Assembly (NCBI RefSeq): GCF_007197555.1
Contig: NZ_CP041614.1
Span: forward strand, 5,324,001-5,388,000
Reading direction: 5' to 3'
From: Shewanella psychropiezotolerans
GTDB taxonomy: Bacteria > Pseudomonadota > Gammaproteobacteria > Enterobacterales > Shewanellaceae
DNA: 64,000 nucleotides
A program made the position numbers and the translations under genes. Of this stretch, positions 48,262 through 57,906 are shown in pieces (the first letter of the stretch is position 1; each line of letters begins with the position of its first letter). The notes below the pieces were generated by a model. It was not told the DNA's origin and ran no database searches. It saw nothing but the letters and a program-made list of their open reading frames with translations.

Positions 48262-50052
48262 CTATTTCTTTTTAGAATAGCTAGCCGCCTCTTCGCCGGC
48301 GAGTCTACCGAAGGTGATTATATCTGAGATAGCATTGCCCCCTAAGCGGTTAGCACCATGTACGCCACCAGTCACTTCACCAGCACCATATAACCCAGGA
48401 ATGACTTGCTTCTTGGCATCTAAGATCTCCGCCTTAGTATCTATCTTCACGCCGCCCATAGTGTGGTGAACGCCAGGAGTCACTTCGATAGCATAATAGT
48501 TACCTTCGTTCAGTGCGCGAGGTAAGTTAGGGCGCTCAAAATCAGTGTCCTTACCACTCGTCACTAAACTGTTGTAACGCGCGACGGTTTCGGTTAATGC
48601 TTTACCATCAATATTCTCCAACTTGCCTAGCTTCACCAGCGAGTCAGCAGACGGTACAACACCAAGACCGATATACTTATCGATCTTCTTCAGAGACTTA
48701 CGCACTGAGTCATCGAAAATCAAGAAGGCTGTCTTGCCTGTCTGCTCTAAGATTGCTGCAGCCGCTTTATCACGGGTAGTGATCTCATTGACGAAGCGCT
48801 TACCTTCACGGTTAACTAAGATAGCACCGTTACCACGCACCGCTTCGGTGACCATCACACCACCTTTAACGGACAAGGTTGGGTGAGCCTGGATGTATTG
48901 TAGATCTTGCATTGCAGCGCCTGCATTAGCCGCGACATCGATACCATCACCTGTAGCACCAGGTTGATTAGTCGATACGAATCCTTTTAACTTAGGATCT
49001 AGCTTAGACACGCGCTCGTTATTCTTAGCAAATCCACCCGTTGCCAGGATAACTGCGTCGGCTTTAATCCAGTAGTAGCCCTTGTACATACCTTTAACCA
49101 GCAGGCCTTTCACCTTACCGGAATTATCTTTAAGAATTTCGATACCACGGGTGTTCATGCGCATGTCAATATCACGCTTAACCGCATTATCATAGAGCAC
49201 TTGGATCACATGTGCTCCCACGCCCGCGCCGCCAGTAGGCCGGTGAGTACGGTTAACCGATGCGCCTCCCATGCGACCCACATCGCTCAAGTCGGCACCC
49301 ATAGCCGTCATCCAATCTACTGAGCCTTTAGAGTGAGAAACCAACACATCGACCAGAGCCGGGTCGTTAAGATTTCGCCCCCCTTTCATGGTGTCTTTAG
49401 TCATTAACTCAAGGCTATCTTCGATACCTTTGGCTTTTTGTTGATCCGTCCATGCGGCATTCATACCACCAGCAGCCAGCTTAGCGTTACCACCAATCAC
49501 AGGTTCTTTCTCAATGAGGATAACCGATGCCCCCTTGTCATGGGCCGATACAGAAGCTGAGAAGCCCGCACCACCAGAGCCAACTACGACCACATTGACT
49601 GTGTCCTGTGGCGCCATGGCTAATGCCGTTTCACGCTCAGACTTATCTTTAGCAAGCTCGGCAATGCTTGGCTCGTGACGCTCCCACTTACCCGCATATG
49701 GCATATCGAAATCGAAGCTGTGACAAGAGTCACAATAGACCATTGATTGTTCATGAGCACTGTGACAGGTCGTACAGGATGTTTCACCAGGAAAGTGAGA
49801 GTCATGTGCATTATAGTGCTCATGCTTAGTCTCTTGAGCAACTTCGTCCATGGCACCATGACAAGATACGCACTGGGCGTTCTCGTAGCTCAGGTTATCG
49901 TTAGATAGCTCGCCATCCGGAGTATGGCAGCTTTCACACTCTTGGTTTTCACCATGAAAATCGGCAAGCGTATCCGCAGCCATAGTATTAGCGGCAAAAC
50001 CCGCAGTGCCCAGTAAGGTGGCCAGGCAAATTGCACTTTTCAGCTTTTTCAT
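48262..50052 (-). CDS. fccA: Periplasmic flavocytochrome c fumarate reductase (tetraheme)
   Basis: A soluble unidirectional fumarate reductase. A signal peptide (to NTMAA) is followed by four CXXCH heme sites (CESCH, CVSCH, CTTCH, CDSCH, within residues 40-112) and a flavin domain with [13 protein letters not shown] and the substrate-site segments [17 protein letters not shown] and [13 protein letters not shown]. It matches Shewanella FccA (Fcc3) along the whole length. Electrons come from CymA at the inner membrane (family knowledge). The second ATG of an ATGATG pair is better spaced from GGAG, so I start at 50052; the first gives 50055. It is divergent from a sensor kinase gene. Confidence 0.97.
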   Translation of the reverse strand: MKKLKSAICLATLLGTAGFAANTMAADTLADFHGENQECESCHTPDGELSNDNLSYENAQCVSCHGAMDEVAQETKHEHYNAHDSHFPGETSCTTCHSAHEQSMVYCDSCHSFDFDMPYAGKWERHEPSIAELAKDKSERETALAMAPQDTVNVVVVGSGGAGFSASVSAHDKGASVILIEKEPVIGGNAKLAAGGMNAAWTDQQKAKGIEDSLELMTKDTMKGGRNLNDPALVDVLVSHSKGSVDWMTAMGADLSDVGRMGGASVNRTHRPTGGAGVGAHVIQVLYDNAVKRDIDMRMNTRGIEILKDNSGKVKGLLVKGMYKGYYWIKADAVILATGGFAKNNERVSKLDPKLKGFVSTNQPGATGDGIDVAANAGAAMQDLQYIQAHPTLSVKGGVMVTEAVRGNGAILVNREGKRFVNEITTRDKAAAAILEQTGKTAFLIFDDSVRKSLKKIDKYIGLGVVPSADSLVKLGKLENIDGKALTETVARYNSLVTSGKDTDFERPNLPRALNEGNYYAIEVTPGVHHTMGGVKIDTKAEILDAKKQVIPGLYGAGEVTGGVHGANRLGGNAISDIITFGRLAGEEAASYSKKK

Positions 50053-50259
50053 CATATCTCCTCACTGTTAAACCTAGCAATCTTCGTTGCCCTGGCTAAC
50101 AGCTCATATCTATAGTTTCTGAAATCAACAAGTATTGAATTCAGATATCATTAACTCACTAATTCATGTCAATTTTCTGCCTTTGACTACTGGCTATCAA
50201 GCAAAACTCTTACTGAGTAAACAGAAATATAATCCGCTTCACAGGGTCATATTGACGCC

Positions 50260-50303
50260 ATGCAAGGATGCATAAATTCACAGCCTGTTATGCAATTTTG
50301 CAT
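50260..50303. promoter_or_regulatory. Twin palindromes ATGCA-N4-TGCAT in the fccA/kinase intergenic region
   Basis: ATGCAAGGATGCAT (50260-50273) and ATGCAATTTTGCAT (50290-50303) are both palindromes of the form ATGCA-N4-TGCAT, 30 bp apart, about three helical turns. They lie between the divergent fccA and kinase genes. NtrC-type regulators typically bind such paired TGCA palindromes, so the adjacent regulator is the natural candidate. The rest of the 397-bp gap shows no clear -24/-12 promoter. Confidence 0.7.
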
Positions 50304-50452
50304 GAGAGATAGAGGCAGAGATCACACATTATTGATGAAGGCGGTAATAGGCTAAATCAGACCCCGAACAAGTGACCAAAGTTAGCAACAAATGTCTGGA
50401 ATCGAGGCTAATGACACAGTTCCAACAAAGCTTCTCATGCTAATCTCAGCCC

Positions 50453-52507
50453 ATGAAATACCTATGCCCTATAACAGGCCTACTTTACCTACTATGCTCC
50501 ATGTTTAGCACTACCGTTGAGGCTTGGCAGACAGATGAGAATATCATTTTTGGTGTCCACTCTAAGACGGCGCCATTGGAGTGGCGCAACAACGGCGTCG
50601 ATCAGGGATTTCATTTAGAATTAATGAGTCGCATCGGCCAGATGACAGGTAAACGCATTGTTGTCAGGCGCAAGACATTTCAACAACTGCTAGCAGATGT
50701 TCATGACGACACCAGTCCCATCGATGTGATTGCGGTCGTGAGCCCTATCACCATAGACAGGCAACTCAGTCAATCCGATCCCATCTACGCCACTCATGCC
50801 AAGGCTTACACACTACAGGGAAAAGCCTTTGTCCACGGCTGGCACGATCTTATAGGCAAACGTGTGGCGATAAAGAAGGGGGCATTCGTCGATGTGTACC
50901 TCTCAGGGCAAGCGCAGGAGTTTCAGCGAGTCGATGTCGATCTCTACGAAACCGGTTTTCAGCAGTTAATCTCAGGAGATGTCGATGTGGTGCTGGCGGA
51001 GAACTTCGTTGCCAGACGCTTGCAACCTCTCTACCCATCCATAAGAAGTTCGAGTGATCCCTTGATCTATGGCGCATTTAATTTTGTCAGCAACCATAAA
51101 AATGCCCGGCTCATGGCCGAGATAAACGATGCATTGAGGCAGCTTAAACTGTCCGGGGAATACGATCGTTTAGTGAATAAGTGGTTTGGCACAGGCCGCG
51201 AGAAGGTCGACTTGTCCAATACTCAGCAAAGAATGTTCTGGCTCGCCATCTTAGTCAGCGTCATCTCGGCATTAGGCATGTTGCTTACCGGCTACATCAG
51301 TCGCAGCCTACATAAAAGGACCCTAGCCCTCAACCTTGAGCTGGCTCAACGAAAGCGCGCTGAACATCAGATATCCAGCCTTTCTAAACAGTTTCAATCG
51401 GTACTCGATGGCATCCCACACGGCGTCACCTTATTTAATCGTGAAGGTAAGCGCCTTTGGAGTAACGATAATAACAACGAATTGTTGACCAGTTCAGAGC
51501 TCCACTTTACTCATGGCGACACTTTCCAGCTCAACAGCACCTTAGTCCAAGTGTTGGATAACCAAACATCATTGATAGCCGATATGGCCTATCGCACTCA
51601 ATTTTGGCAGATACAGATCCACCCCATAGGAAATGATCAAGCCGTCATCCTCTTGGAGGAGGCTACCGAGCAGCATAACCTCAGACAAGCCAATGATGAG
51701 GCCAGCCGACTCGCCTCATTGGGAGAGTTATCTGCCGGGATCGCACACGAGATCAACAACCCAACGGGGATCATCATCCACTCCATTGCCTTTTTTAATC
51801 ATGCCCTCAAAGATCTACAACAAGCCACGGATGCTTATCAAAAACAGAATCCATTCTGGTTAATTGCAGGCCTAGAGCCAAATCGCGCCATGACGGAACT
51901 ACAACTCAGTAGCTTGAGCATAGAGGAAGGGGCTAAGCGAATAAGTCGTATCGTTAACGATCTCAAACGCTATGCCTTACCGACAATCACCACAGAGCAT
52001 CAGTTATTAGACCTAAACCAAGTGGTCAAGGTTTCCCTGAGATTAACGGCTAATCAGACCAAGATATTCAGGCTCAGCACTCAGTTAAATGAGCCCGCAC
52101 CTATGATCATGGGTGATGCTCAGCAGCTACATCAGGTATTAATCAACTTGATCCAAAATGCCTGTCACGCATGTAAACCAGCCACTGGAGATGACTCCGA
52201 CAGTGACACCATCTCCATTGAAACCAGCACATCGGAAGATGGGGTCAGCTTAACCATCAGGGATACGGGGACAGGCATGGACAGCACCACGCTGCAGCGC
52301 ATCACAGAGCCATTTTTTACCACTCGACGATCCTGTGGCGGCAGCGGATTGGGCCTGTCTGTTTGTAGCCGCATTATCAAGGAGCATATGGCGGAGATGC
52401 AGTTCAGTTCTCGCCTCGGCCAGGGAACCTGTATCAAAATTCAATTTTTATCCGTATCTGATTCAATCAAGACACTCAAATTACTCTCATTGGAGCAAGA
52501 CACGTGA
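50453..52507 (+). CDS. Sensor histidine kinase with periplasmic solute-binding domain
   Basis: A signal peptide or signal anchor precedes a bacterial solute-binding type 3 domain (about 30-250: IIFGVHSKTAPLEWRNNGVDQG, VDVVLAENFVARRL). A membrane segment lies near 262-285. A short PAS-like region follows (VLDGIPHGVTLFNREGKRLW), then HisKA with H432 in AGIAHEINNPTG and an HATPase with RDTGTGMD and GGSGLGLSV. It probably senses a small acid or amino acid in the periplasm. Its stop overlaps the start of the next gene by four bases (GTGA), so they form one two-component system. It is divergent from fccA. Confidence 0.92.
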   Translation: MKYLCPITGLLYLLCSMFSTTVEAWQTDENIIFGVHSKTAPLEWRNNGVDQGFHLELMSRIGQMTGKRIVVRRKTFQQLLADVHDDTSPIDVIAVVSPITIDRQLSQSDPIYATHAKAYTLQGKAFVHGWHDLIGKRVAIKKGAFVDVYLSGQAQEFQRVDVDLYETGFQQLISGDVDVVLAENFVARRLQPLYPSIRSSSDPLIYGAFNFVSNHKNARLMAEINDALRQLKLSGEYDRLVNKWFGTGREKVDLSNTQQRMFWLAILVSVISALGMLLTGYISRSLHKRTLALNLELAQRKRAEHQISSLSKQFQSVLDGIPHGVTLFNREGKRLWSNDNNNELLTSSELHFTHGDTFQLNSTLVQVLDNQTSLIADMAYRTQFWQIQIHPIGNDQAVILLEEATEQHNLRQANDEASRLASLGELSAGIAHEINNPTGIIIHSIAFFNHALKDLQQATDAYQKQNPFWLIAGLEPNRAMTELQLSSLSIEEGAKRISRIVNDLKRYALPTITTEHQLLDLNQVVKVSLRLTANQTKIFRLSTQLNEPAPMIMGDAQQLHQVLINLIQNACHACKPATGDDSDSDTISIETSTSEDGVSLTIRDTGTGMDSTTLQRITEPFFTTRRSCGGSGLGLSVCSRIIKEHMAEMQFSSRLGQGTCIKIQFLSVSDSIKTLKLLSLEQDT

Positions 52508-53886
52508 AGTTAGCAAGAAATATCCTCTTGGTCGATGATGAACCTTCCTGGCTCAGAAGCTTAGCCATCACACTCAATCGCCTTGTTCCCGAAGCCCAAA
52601 TAGATACCTGCGTCGACAGTCGACAAGTGGATAACAGGCTGTCGCTCAATGATTATGCCCTGGTGCTCCTCGATTTAACCATGCCCTTTCACTCGGGTGA
52701 AAAACTATTGGAAATGATCCGCTGTAAGTCCCCTAAGACTCGGGTGATCATAGTCACAGGGGTCAATGAGGTCGATACTGCCGTTCGTTGTATTAAAAAT
52801 GGAGCCTATGACTATTTTATCAAAACAGATAATGTCGACGACCTTGCCCGCACCGTACGTAGGGCATTAGAAGTCGTCGGGCTCGAACGTAACTATCTGA
52901 TGATAAAAGAGCGCTTTCTCAGCCGTACCTTAGCTCAGCCCCAAGCATTCAATAACATTCTCACCTGCGAACCTGCACTGCTGGATCAATTCAGTTATCT
53001 CGAAGCCGTTGCCATGAGCCCTGAGCCCATTCTTATTTGTGGTGAAAGCGGCACAGGCAAAGATGAATTTGCTAAATCCTGCCATCAGCTCACCTGCCCC
53101 GATGAACCCTTTATTAATATCACACTTGCAGGAGTAAACTATGATGCCTTTGAGCTGCAATTATTTGGAAAAATCACCAGCTATGCAGATGGTCAGGTCA
53201 GTGCTCAGGCTGGAGCCCTGCACCATGTCCACACAGGCTTACTCTATCTCAATGAGATTGGCGACCTCCCCTTAGAGGCTCAGGCAAAGCTGGTCGATGT
53301 CATCGAACACAAACAATACTATCCGGTGGGAAGTGACCGCCCCTACCCGGTCAATTGTAAGATAATCGCCTCGACTCAACATGATCTGCTCGCCCTCAAT
53401 CGAGAAGGGAAATTTCGCAGTGACCTGCTTTACAGGCTAACAACTCATAAGATAAAACTGCCACCATTGAGGGAACGTAAACTCGACCTGTCTATGCTGA
53501 TCAACCACTTCATCAACTTAGCAGCAAATGAAATGGGATTAGAGGCGCCACAGCAGCCGAGAAATTTAGCCAGCCAATTAGCAGATTATGAATTCCCCGG
53601 AAACCTGCATGAACTTAAGGGCATGGTATTTGACGGAGTCAGCCGCAGTGACGGTATACAGCTTAATATTACCTCCTTTATGGAGGCGATGAACGAGCGA
53701 AATAACGGTGTCATTAAACCGCAAGATTCAATCAGTTTCCCAAAAGAGTTACCGACATTAGCAGAAATGAGTCAAGCCTTAATAGACGAAGCCATGAGCC
53801 GCACCGCCAACAACCAGACTGCCGCGGCCCGAATGTTGGGTATTAGCCAAAGCGCATTGAGCAGGCGAATGACGAAAGAAAGATGA
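52504..53886 (+). CDS. NtrC-family response regulator with degenerate sigma-54 ATPase
   Basis: A REC domain has D57 in LVLLDLTMPF and K107. An AAA+ domain follows with Walker A GESGTGKD (residues 180-187) and a Fis-type HTH (NNQTAAARMLGISQSALSRRM). Two key features are altered. The GAFTGA loop that contacts sigma-54 is missing (FGKITSYADGQ instead of FGHEKGAFTGA), and the Walker B Asp is Asn (LLYLNEIGDL). It should not activate sigma-54, and may work as a sigma-70 regulator like TyrR. The GTG start overlaps the kinase stop. Confidence 0.88.
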   Translation: MKLARNILLVDDEPSWLRSLAITLNRLVPEAQIDTCVDSRQVDNRLSLNDYALVLLDLTMPFHSGEKLLEMIRCKSPKTRVIIVTGVNEVDTAVRCIKNGAYDYFIKTDNVDDLARTVRRALEVVGLERNYLMIKERFLSRTLAQPQAFNNILTCEPALLDQFSYLEAVAMSPEPILICGESGTGKDEFAKSCHQLTCPDEPFINITLAGVNYDAFELQLFGKITSYADGQVSAQAGALHHVHTGLLYLNEIGDLPLEAQAKLVDVIEHKQYYPVGSDRPYPVNCKIIASTQHDLLALNREGKFRSDLLYRLTTHKIKLPPLRERKLDLSMLINHFINLAANEMGLEAPQQPRNLASQLADYEFPGNLHELKGMVFDGVSRSDGIQLNITSFMEAMNERNNGVIKPQDSISFPKELPTLAEMSQALIDEAMSRTANNQTAAARMLGISQSALSRRMTKER

Positions 53887-53936
53887 TTTTTAATGCACAA
53901 TCATCAAATACTGGTCCTCAGATCGAATATACAGGC

Positions 53937-54203
53937 CTATAAACAAGGTGTATCGGCGTCGTCACTCGATAATGCCCTGCTAAGTGCCCCGGCAAGTATG
54001 CTGAAAAAGCCGACACTGGTATCTTGAGTTCGTTTATTACTATCAGCCTGTATATCACGCGCCCCAGGACTACTTAGGCCCTGTTCACGCTGTCGCTCGT
54101 TTTCCGCAGCCCCAGAAACAAAATCGCAGCTGGCATGAGATAAATCATTGGAAGAGCATGCGGAAATTAACAATACACAGAGAATAAAAACAGTAAGTTT
54201 CAT
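53937..54203 (-). CDS. Small lipoprotein, unknown
   Basis: The 88-residue protein has a clear lipoprotein signal (LLISAC as lipobox). The mature part is hydrophilic, with an RTQDTSVGFFSILAGALSRALSS segment near the C-terminus and Cys at both ends. It belongs to no family I know. It is convergent with the response regulator gene. Confidence 0.55.
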   Translation of the reverse strand: MKLTVFILCVLLISACSSNDLSHASCDFVSGAAENERQREQGLSSPGARDIQADSNKRTQDTSVGFFSILAGALSRALSSDDADTPCL

Positions 54204-54424
54204 CGGTCATCCTAACCTTATTTATTAACTCAGTAGTAATTAAGGTAACAGGGAGTGCGCCAAAAATTACAGCTCATCCACAGGGTGTGACAAATTGATA
54301 CGAGCTAGATAACAAAATCGAACTTAGATTAATACAAGATAATAACCCATCTCTAAAAAAGCTGTAAATCTAATAGCGATAGACTTGCTACACTTAACGA
54401 AGAACTTTATTAACTGACGCAGTT

Positions 54425-55192
54425 ATGAAATTTTGGATGTCAGCCTGCCTATATTGTTTTTTTTCTCAAATGGCTTTTGCCGAGCATACCGTAGATCTAG
54501 CAAAGCTTGAGTATCTCACCGAGTCATACCCTCCCTATAACTATATAGAAGACGGTGAATTCAAGGGCATTGCAATCGACCTTCTCAATGCAGCTCTATT
54601 GCAGGCAAGTCACAAGCCTCAAGATCTCAACATCCGTCTTTTTCCTTGGCCAAGAGCCTATAAGATGATACTCAAAGGCTCGAACCGTGTACTGTTTTCA
54701 ACTACAAGAACCCAAGAACGGGAGCCACTTTTTCAATGGGCAGGGCCAATAACAAGCACAAAAATAGTCTTAATCGCGTTAACTGAAGAGCAGATAAACA
54801 TTCAATCCATAGAGCAGCTTGCACAATATTCCATTGGCACGATAAAAGATGATATTGGTGAGCAGTTACTACTTTCCAGTGGCTTTCCACTCAGTCAGAT
54901 CAGACAAGCTCATAGTGCAGAGTCTTTAGTTAGAATGCTGAGTAAGGGCCGAATACAACTTTGGGCCTACGAAGAAAACGTCGCTCGTTGGTATATCGCA
55001 AATTCAAGCTTACCCAATAATCGGTTTACATCTGTTTTTACCCTTAAGGAAAGCGAGCTCTTCTATGCTTTTAGCAAAGACACAGATCCTAAACTCGTCG
55101 CAAGCTTCCAAGATGCAATCGACAAGCTTAAACGCCCTCAGGTTGAAGGTAGTCAGAGTCGCTATGACAAGATCTTGTCTCAATACCAATGA
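54425..55192 (+). CDS. Periplasmic solute-binding protein, family 3
   Basis: The 255-residue protein has a signal peptide (to MAFA) and a type 3 solute-binding domain (LTESYPPYNYIEDGEFKGIAIDLLNAAL, IGTIKDDIGEQLL). No permease or ATPase gene is adjacent, so it may be an orphan binder. Many Shewanella paralogues of this type have unknown ligands. A strong terminator follows. Confidence 0.82.
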   Translation: MKFWMSACLYCFFSQMAFAEHTVDLAKLEYLTESYPPYNYIEDGEFKGIAIDLLNAALLQASHKPQDLNIRLFPWPRAYKMILKGSNRVLFSTTRTQEREPLFQWAGPITSTKIVLIALTEEQINIQSIEQLAQYSIGTIKDDIGEQLLLSSGFPLSQIRQAHSAESLVRMLSKGRIQLWAYEENVARWYIANSSLPNNRFTSVFTLKESELFYAFSKDTDPKLVASFQDAIDKLKRPQVEGSQSRYDKILSQYQ

Positions 55193-55212
55193 AGCACGAA
55201 AATCAGCCCAAT

Positions 55213-55260
55213 AAAAAAGCCCATAGACCTGCTTTACTAGCTAGGTCTATGGGCTTTCTT
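55213..55260. terminator. Bidirectional terminator between convergent genes
   Basis: AGCCCATAGACCT and AGGTCTATGGGCT form a perfect 13-bp stem with a 12-nt loop. A-rich and T-rich flanks lie on either side. Confidence 0.93.
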
Positions 55261-55281
55261 AAATTATTTAAGTTATATCGA

Positions 55282-56564
55282 TTAAACCTGCTTAGTCTCT
55301 TGTAACTGAGACTCAGAAGCCGAGGCGGCTTGCTTGACGGTTTCATAACCCTGCTCGGTCGCATCGACTATGGTTAATACTGCAGCATCACCGACGACGT
55401 TACACGAAGTCAGCACCATATCGATTAAACGGTCTAACGCGGCAACGATGGCAAAAGCCTCGACTGGTAAGCCCATCTGATGAATTAGCACACCTATCAT
55501 CACCATACCGCCGCCAGGGACGCCGCCAGCACCAACAGAGAGAAGAAAGATACTGAATAACAGCGCAGGTAGCTGCTCCATCGCAATTGGTGCACCAAAA
55601 GCATTCGCCACGAAGAAGATTGCTATGGTTATATAAATAGACACGCCCCCATGTTCATGGTGGCTCCGAGCGGCACACCAAACCCTGCGATGGAAGATTT
55701 AACACCTAGCTTCTCAGTCAAGGTGCGCATGGTCACAGGTATCGTTGCATTTGAACTCGCCGTAGAGAGTGAAAACAAGATCTGCTCACGCGTCTTAGTG
55801 CGAAACTCTTTAGCCGAGACCGAAGTGAATGCACCAACGGCCATAGGGTAAACCACGAAAATCCACAACAATAACAAGCCTAAGATGACAACCAGATACT
55901 CGACGACACTGAGAAAAATCTCCGCCTCTAAGGTTGCACCTAGCTTCAGCATCAGGGCGAAAACACCGATTGGAGCCAGCTGCATCACGACAGTGATCAG
56001 CTTCATCATCAGCTTATTACCTTCCTGGAACCCTTGAACCAATAAGGGAGCTGCATTGCCTAAAGACTTGAGTACGCCGCCCACAAGTAAGGCCATGAAT
56101 ATCACTTGTAACATGTTACCCGAACTAAACGCAGCAACCGGGTTACTAGGCACAATATTAACGATTAGCTCAACCAGATTTGGCAATTCGGTGGCTGTGA
56201 TTGTCGCGCCAGTGCCGCCGGACATGTCGACACCTAAACCTGGCTGAATCAATAGTGCCACGGCTAAAGCCGCAAAAATAGCCACTAAGGTGTTGATAAT
56301 ATAGAAGCCGAATGTCTTACCACCCAGACGACCGAAGCTTTTCAGGTCGTTTAGTTCGAGAACGCCACATACTATGCTGACGAACACCAAAGGAACGACC
56401 AGCATCATGATCATGCTGACGAACATAGTTCCCACGCCAGAAGATATCTCGACCACAGTGCCGGAGAAGAAACTCACATCCCCAAGAAGATATTGAATTA
56501 TTGAACCGAAAATTAATCCGGAAAACAGACCAATAAAGATCCGTGATGAAAGTGATTTAGTCAT
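55282..56564 (-). CDS. Dicarboxylate/amino acid:cation symporter, DAACS family (frameshifted)
   Basis: A membrane symporter with the N-terminal pattern of GltP/DctA relatives (RIFIGLFSGLIFGSIIQYLLG), SLSTASSNATIPVTMRTLTEKLGV (the serine-rich loop) and GVPLGATMNM-G. The frame breaks at a run of five Gs on the coding strand (55646-55650). One extra G gives GATMNMGGVSIYITIAIFFVA, and the full protein is about 427 residues. It imports glutamate, aspartate or C4-dicarboxylates with Na+ or H+. Proximity to fccA might suit fumarate or aspartate use, but this is not shown. Confidence 0.9.
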
Positions 56565-57030
56565 ATACCTGCCTTCGATTCAGCATATCTTTTATGTATG
56601 CTTTTATTAATTTGCACCTATGTCGATGCTTATATTTTGGGGTTCTATCCCACTTGTGGGGACAGATAGTGAATCATGCTGGATACAATTTCAACCATAT
56701 TCGAGCAAGGTAATAAAGTTACAAAAAAGCAACTCTAGATATAGTTACCATGATGACTTACACATAAAGAAAAACAAACCACATACGCGAATCCAAAAAC
56801 TTACATTACCACCAAACAGTTAACACAAAACAAAACGCTACAGCGACAAGGGCAGTTCATTGGACCGCATACAAGTGTAAAGATAGAATACTTGACCTGT
56901 AAATGAGCATAAAGCAAACAGTTAAACTAAACAGGTGTAAAGTTAAAGATGATTATTATAAGTATCGGTCAAAATAAAAGCAGTTAAAGCTACTGCAGTG
57001 ACGACTAATATTCGATAGTTATATTTTAAG
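56565..57030. other. 466-bp gap without recognised features
   Basis: A 67-codon plus-strand frame at 56620-56823 has no ribosome binding site or family pattern. I see no terminator for either flanking gene, no repeats and no RNA gene. Confidence 0.5.
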
Positions 57031-57906
57031 TTAGCTAGTAGAAGGCTTGTACTTAGAGGTCCTGTTGTGCATTATCAAAGGAAGTTTAAAAGCAAGTAGA
57101 TGTTGCTGTTTAATGCTTATTTTTTGTTGGATGATAAACTGCTGAATCACTTGCCAACCATCCTGATGCTGTTGCATATATTTGACTTGCTGATGCTGCA
57201 TATCAAAATCTTCGCTTGAGCTAGATGACTTTATGATCAATGAAAGTTCTTGAATATCAGGGGCTAAAATCTGGGTGACATTAGGTGTTGTTAGCGCAAT
57301 TTGGATCCCTGCGGGATCGACATCGACAAACGCAACGACCTCAATCCTATTGGGTAATCGCTGCAGCAAGCCTTTAACGCCTTTGGCTAAGGAGTTATGG
57401 CCACGGTACACCACTAGAGCGTGTTTTAGTGCGGCTTCAACTGAGAAGCCATCCCAACAGTCAAATACATCAAGGTTCTCCACTATGACGATATGAGTCA
57501 TAGTTTGAGCTTGTGACTCTAGTAACTTGGTTATTTCACCCAACGGGACTCTAAGCGAACACTCAGCACTTATTCCAGTGTAGAAAGGTTGAGGCTTGAT
57601 CAGCACATACTGTTCATCTGGAGTGATCGTCGCCAACTTTTCAAAGCGACTATGTTGTGCGACTTCTGCGCGAGTCCCTTCAAAAGAGGTCGTCAGCAGT
57701 TCCCCACCAAAGTAAGCTGCTGACATCTCATTAAGCTGATGCAGTTGCGCTTTGCTAAACAGTAAACTCCGTGCTGATTCATCCAGGCTGCCGACTTCAA
57801 GCTCAGAAAAAATCTTTTGCCAATTTGGGTTATAAGGCACCTTAGCGCTGCGCTTTCTCAGCGCATTGCTAATTAAATTAACATGAATTTTAGTTAAGCG
57901 AGCCAC
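57031..57906 (-). CDS. jetD: JetD/MksG-like Toprim nuclease subunit
   Basis: The C-terminal half (about 135-250) has a Toprim-type layout: a Glu in IVIVENLDVFDCW (E143) and the DxD motif in VVAFVDVDPAGIQIA (D195, D197). This matches the nuclease of Wadjet-type systems, which cuts closed circular plasmids after the SMC complex has extruded them. At 291 residues it is shorter than usual for JetD (about 400), with only about 130 residues ahead of the Toprim part. It starts with GTG, overlaps the upstream gene by 13 bp, and is last in the operon. The best alternative is a stand-alone Toprim protein. Confidence 0.85.
   Translation of the reverse strand: MARLTKIHVNLISNALRKRSAKVPYNPNWQKIFSELEVGSLDESARSLLFSKAQLHQLNEMSAAYFGGELLTTSFEGTRAEVAQHSRFEKLATITPDEQYVLIKPQPFYTGISAECSLRVPLGEITKLLESQAQTMTHIVIVENLDVFDCWDGFSVEAALKHALVVYRGHNSLAKGVKGLLQRLPNRIEVVAFVDVDPAGIQIALTTPNVTQILAPDIQELSLIIKSSSSSEDFDMQHQQVKYMQQHQDGWQVIQQFIIQQKISIKQQHLLAFKLPLIMHNRTSKYKPSTS

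Noticed and set aside
50086-50101. Possible sigma-54 promoter before fccA
   Set aside because: The GG and GC elements are 11 rather than 10 bases apart, and the neighbouring regulator lacks the sigma-54 contact loop.
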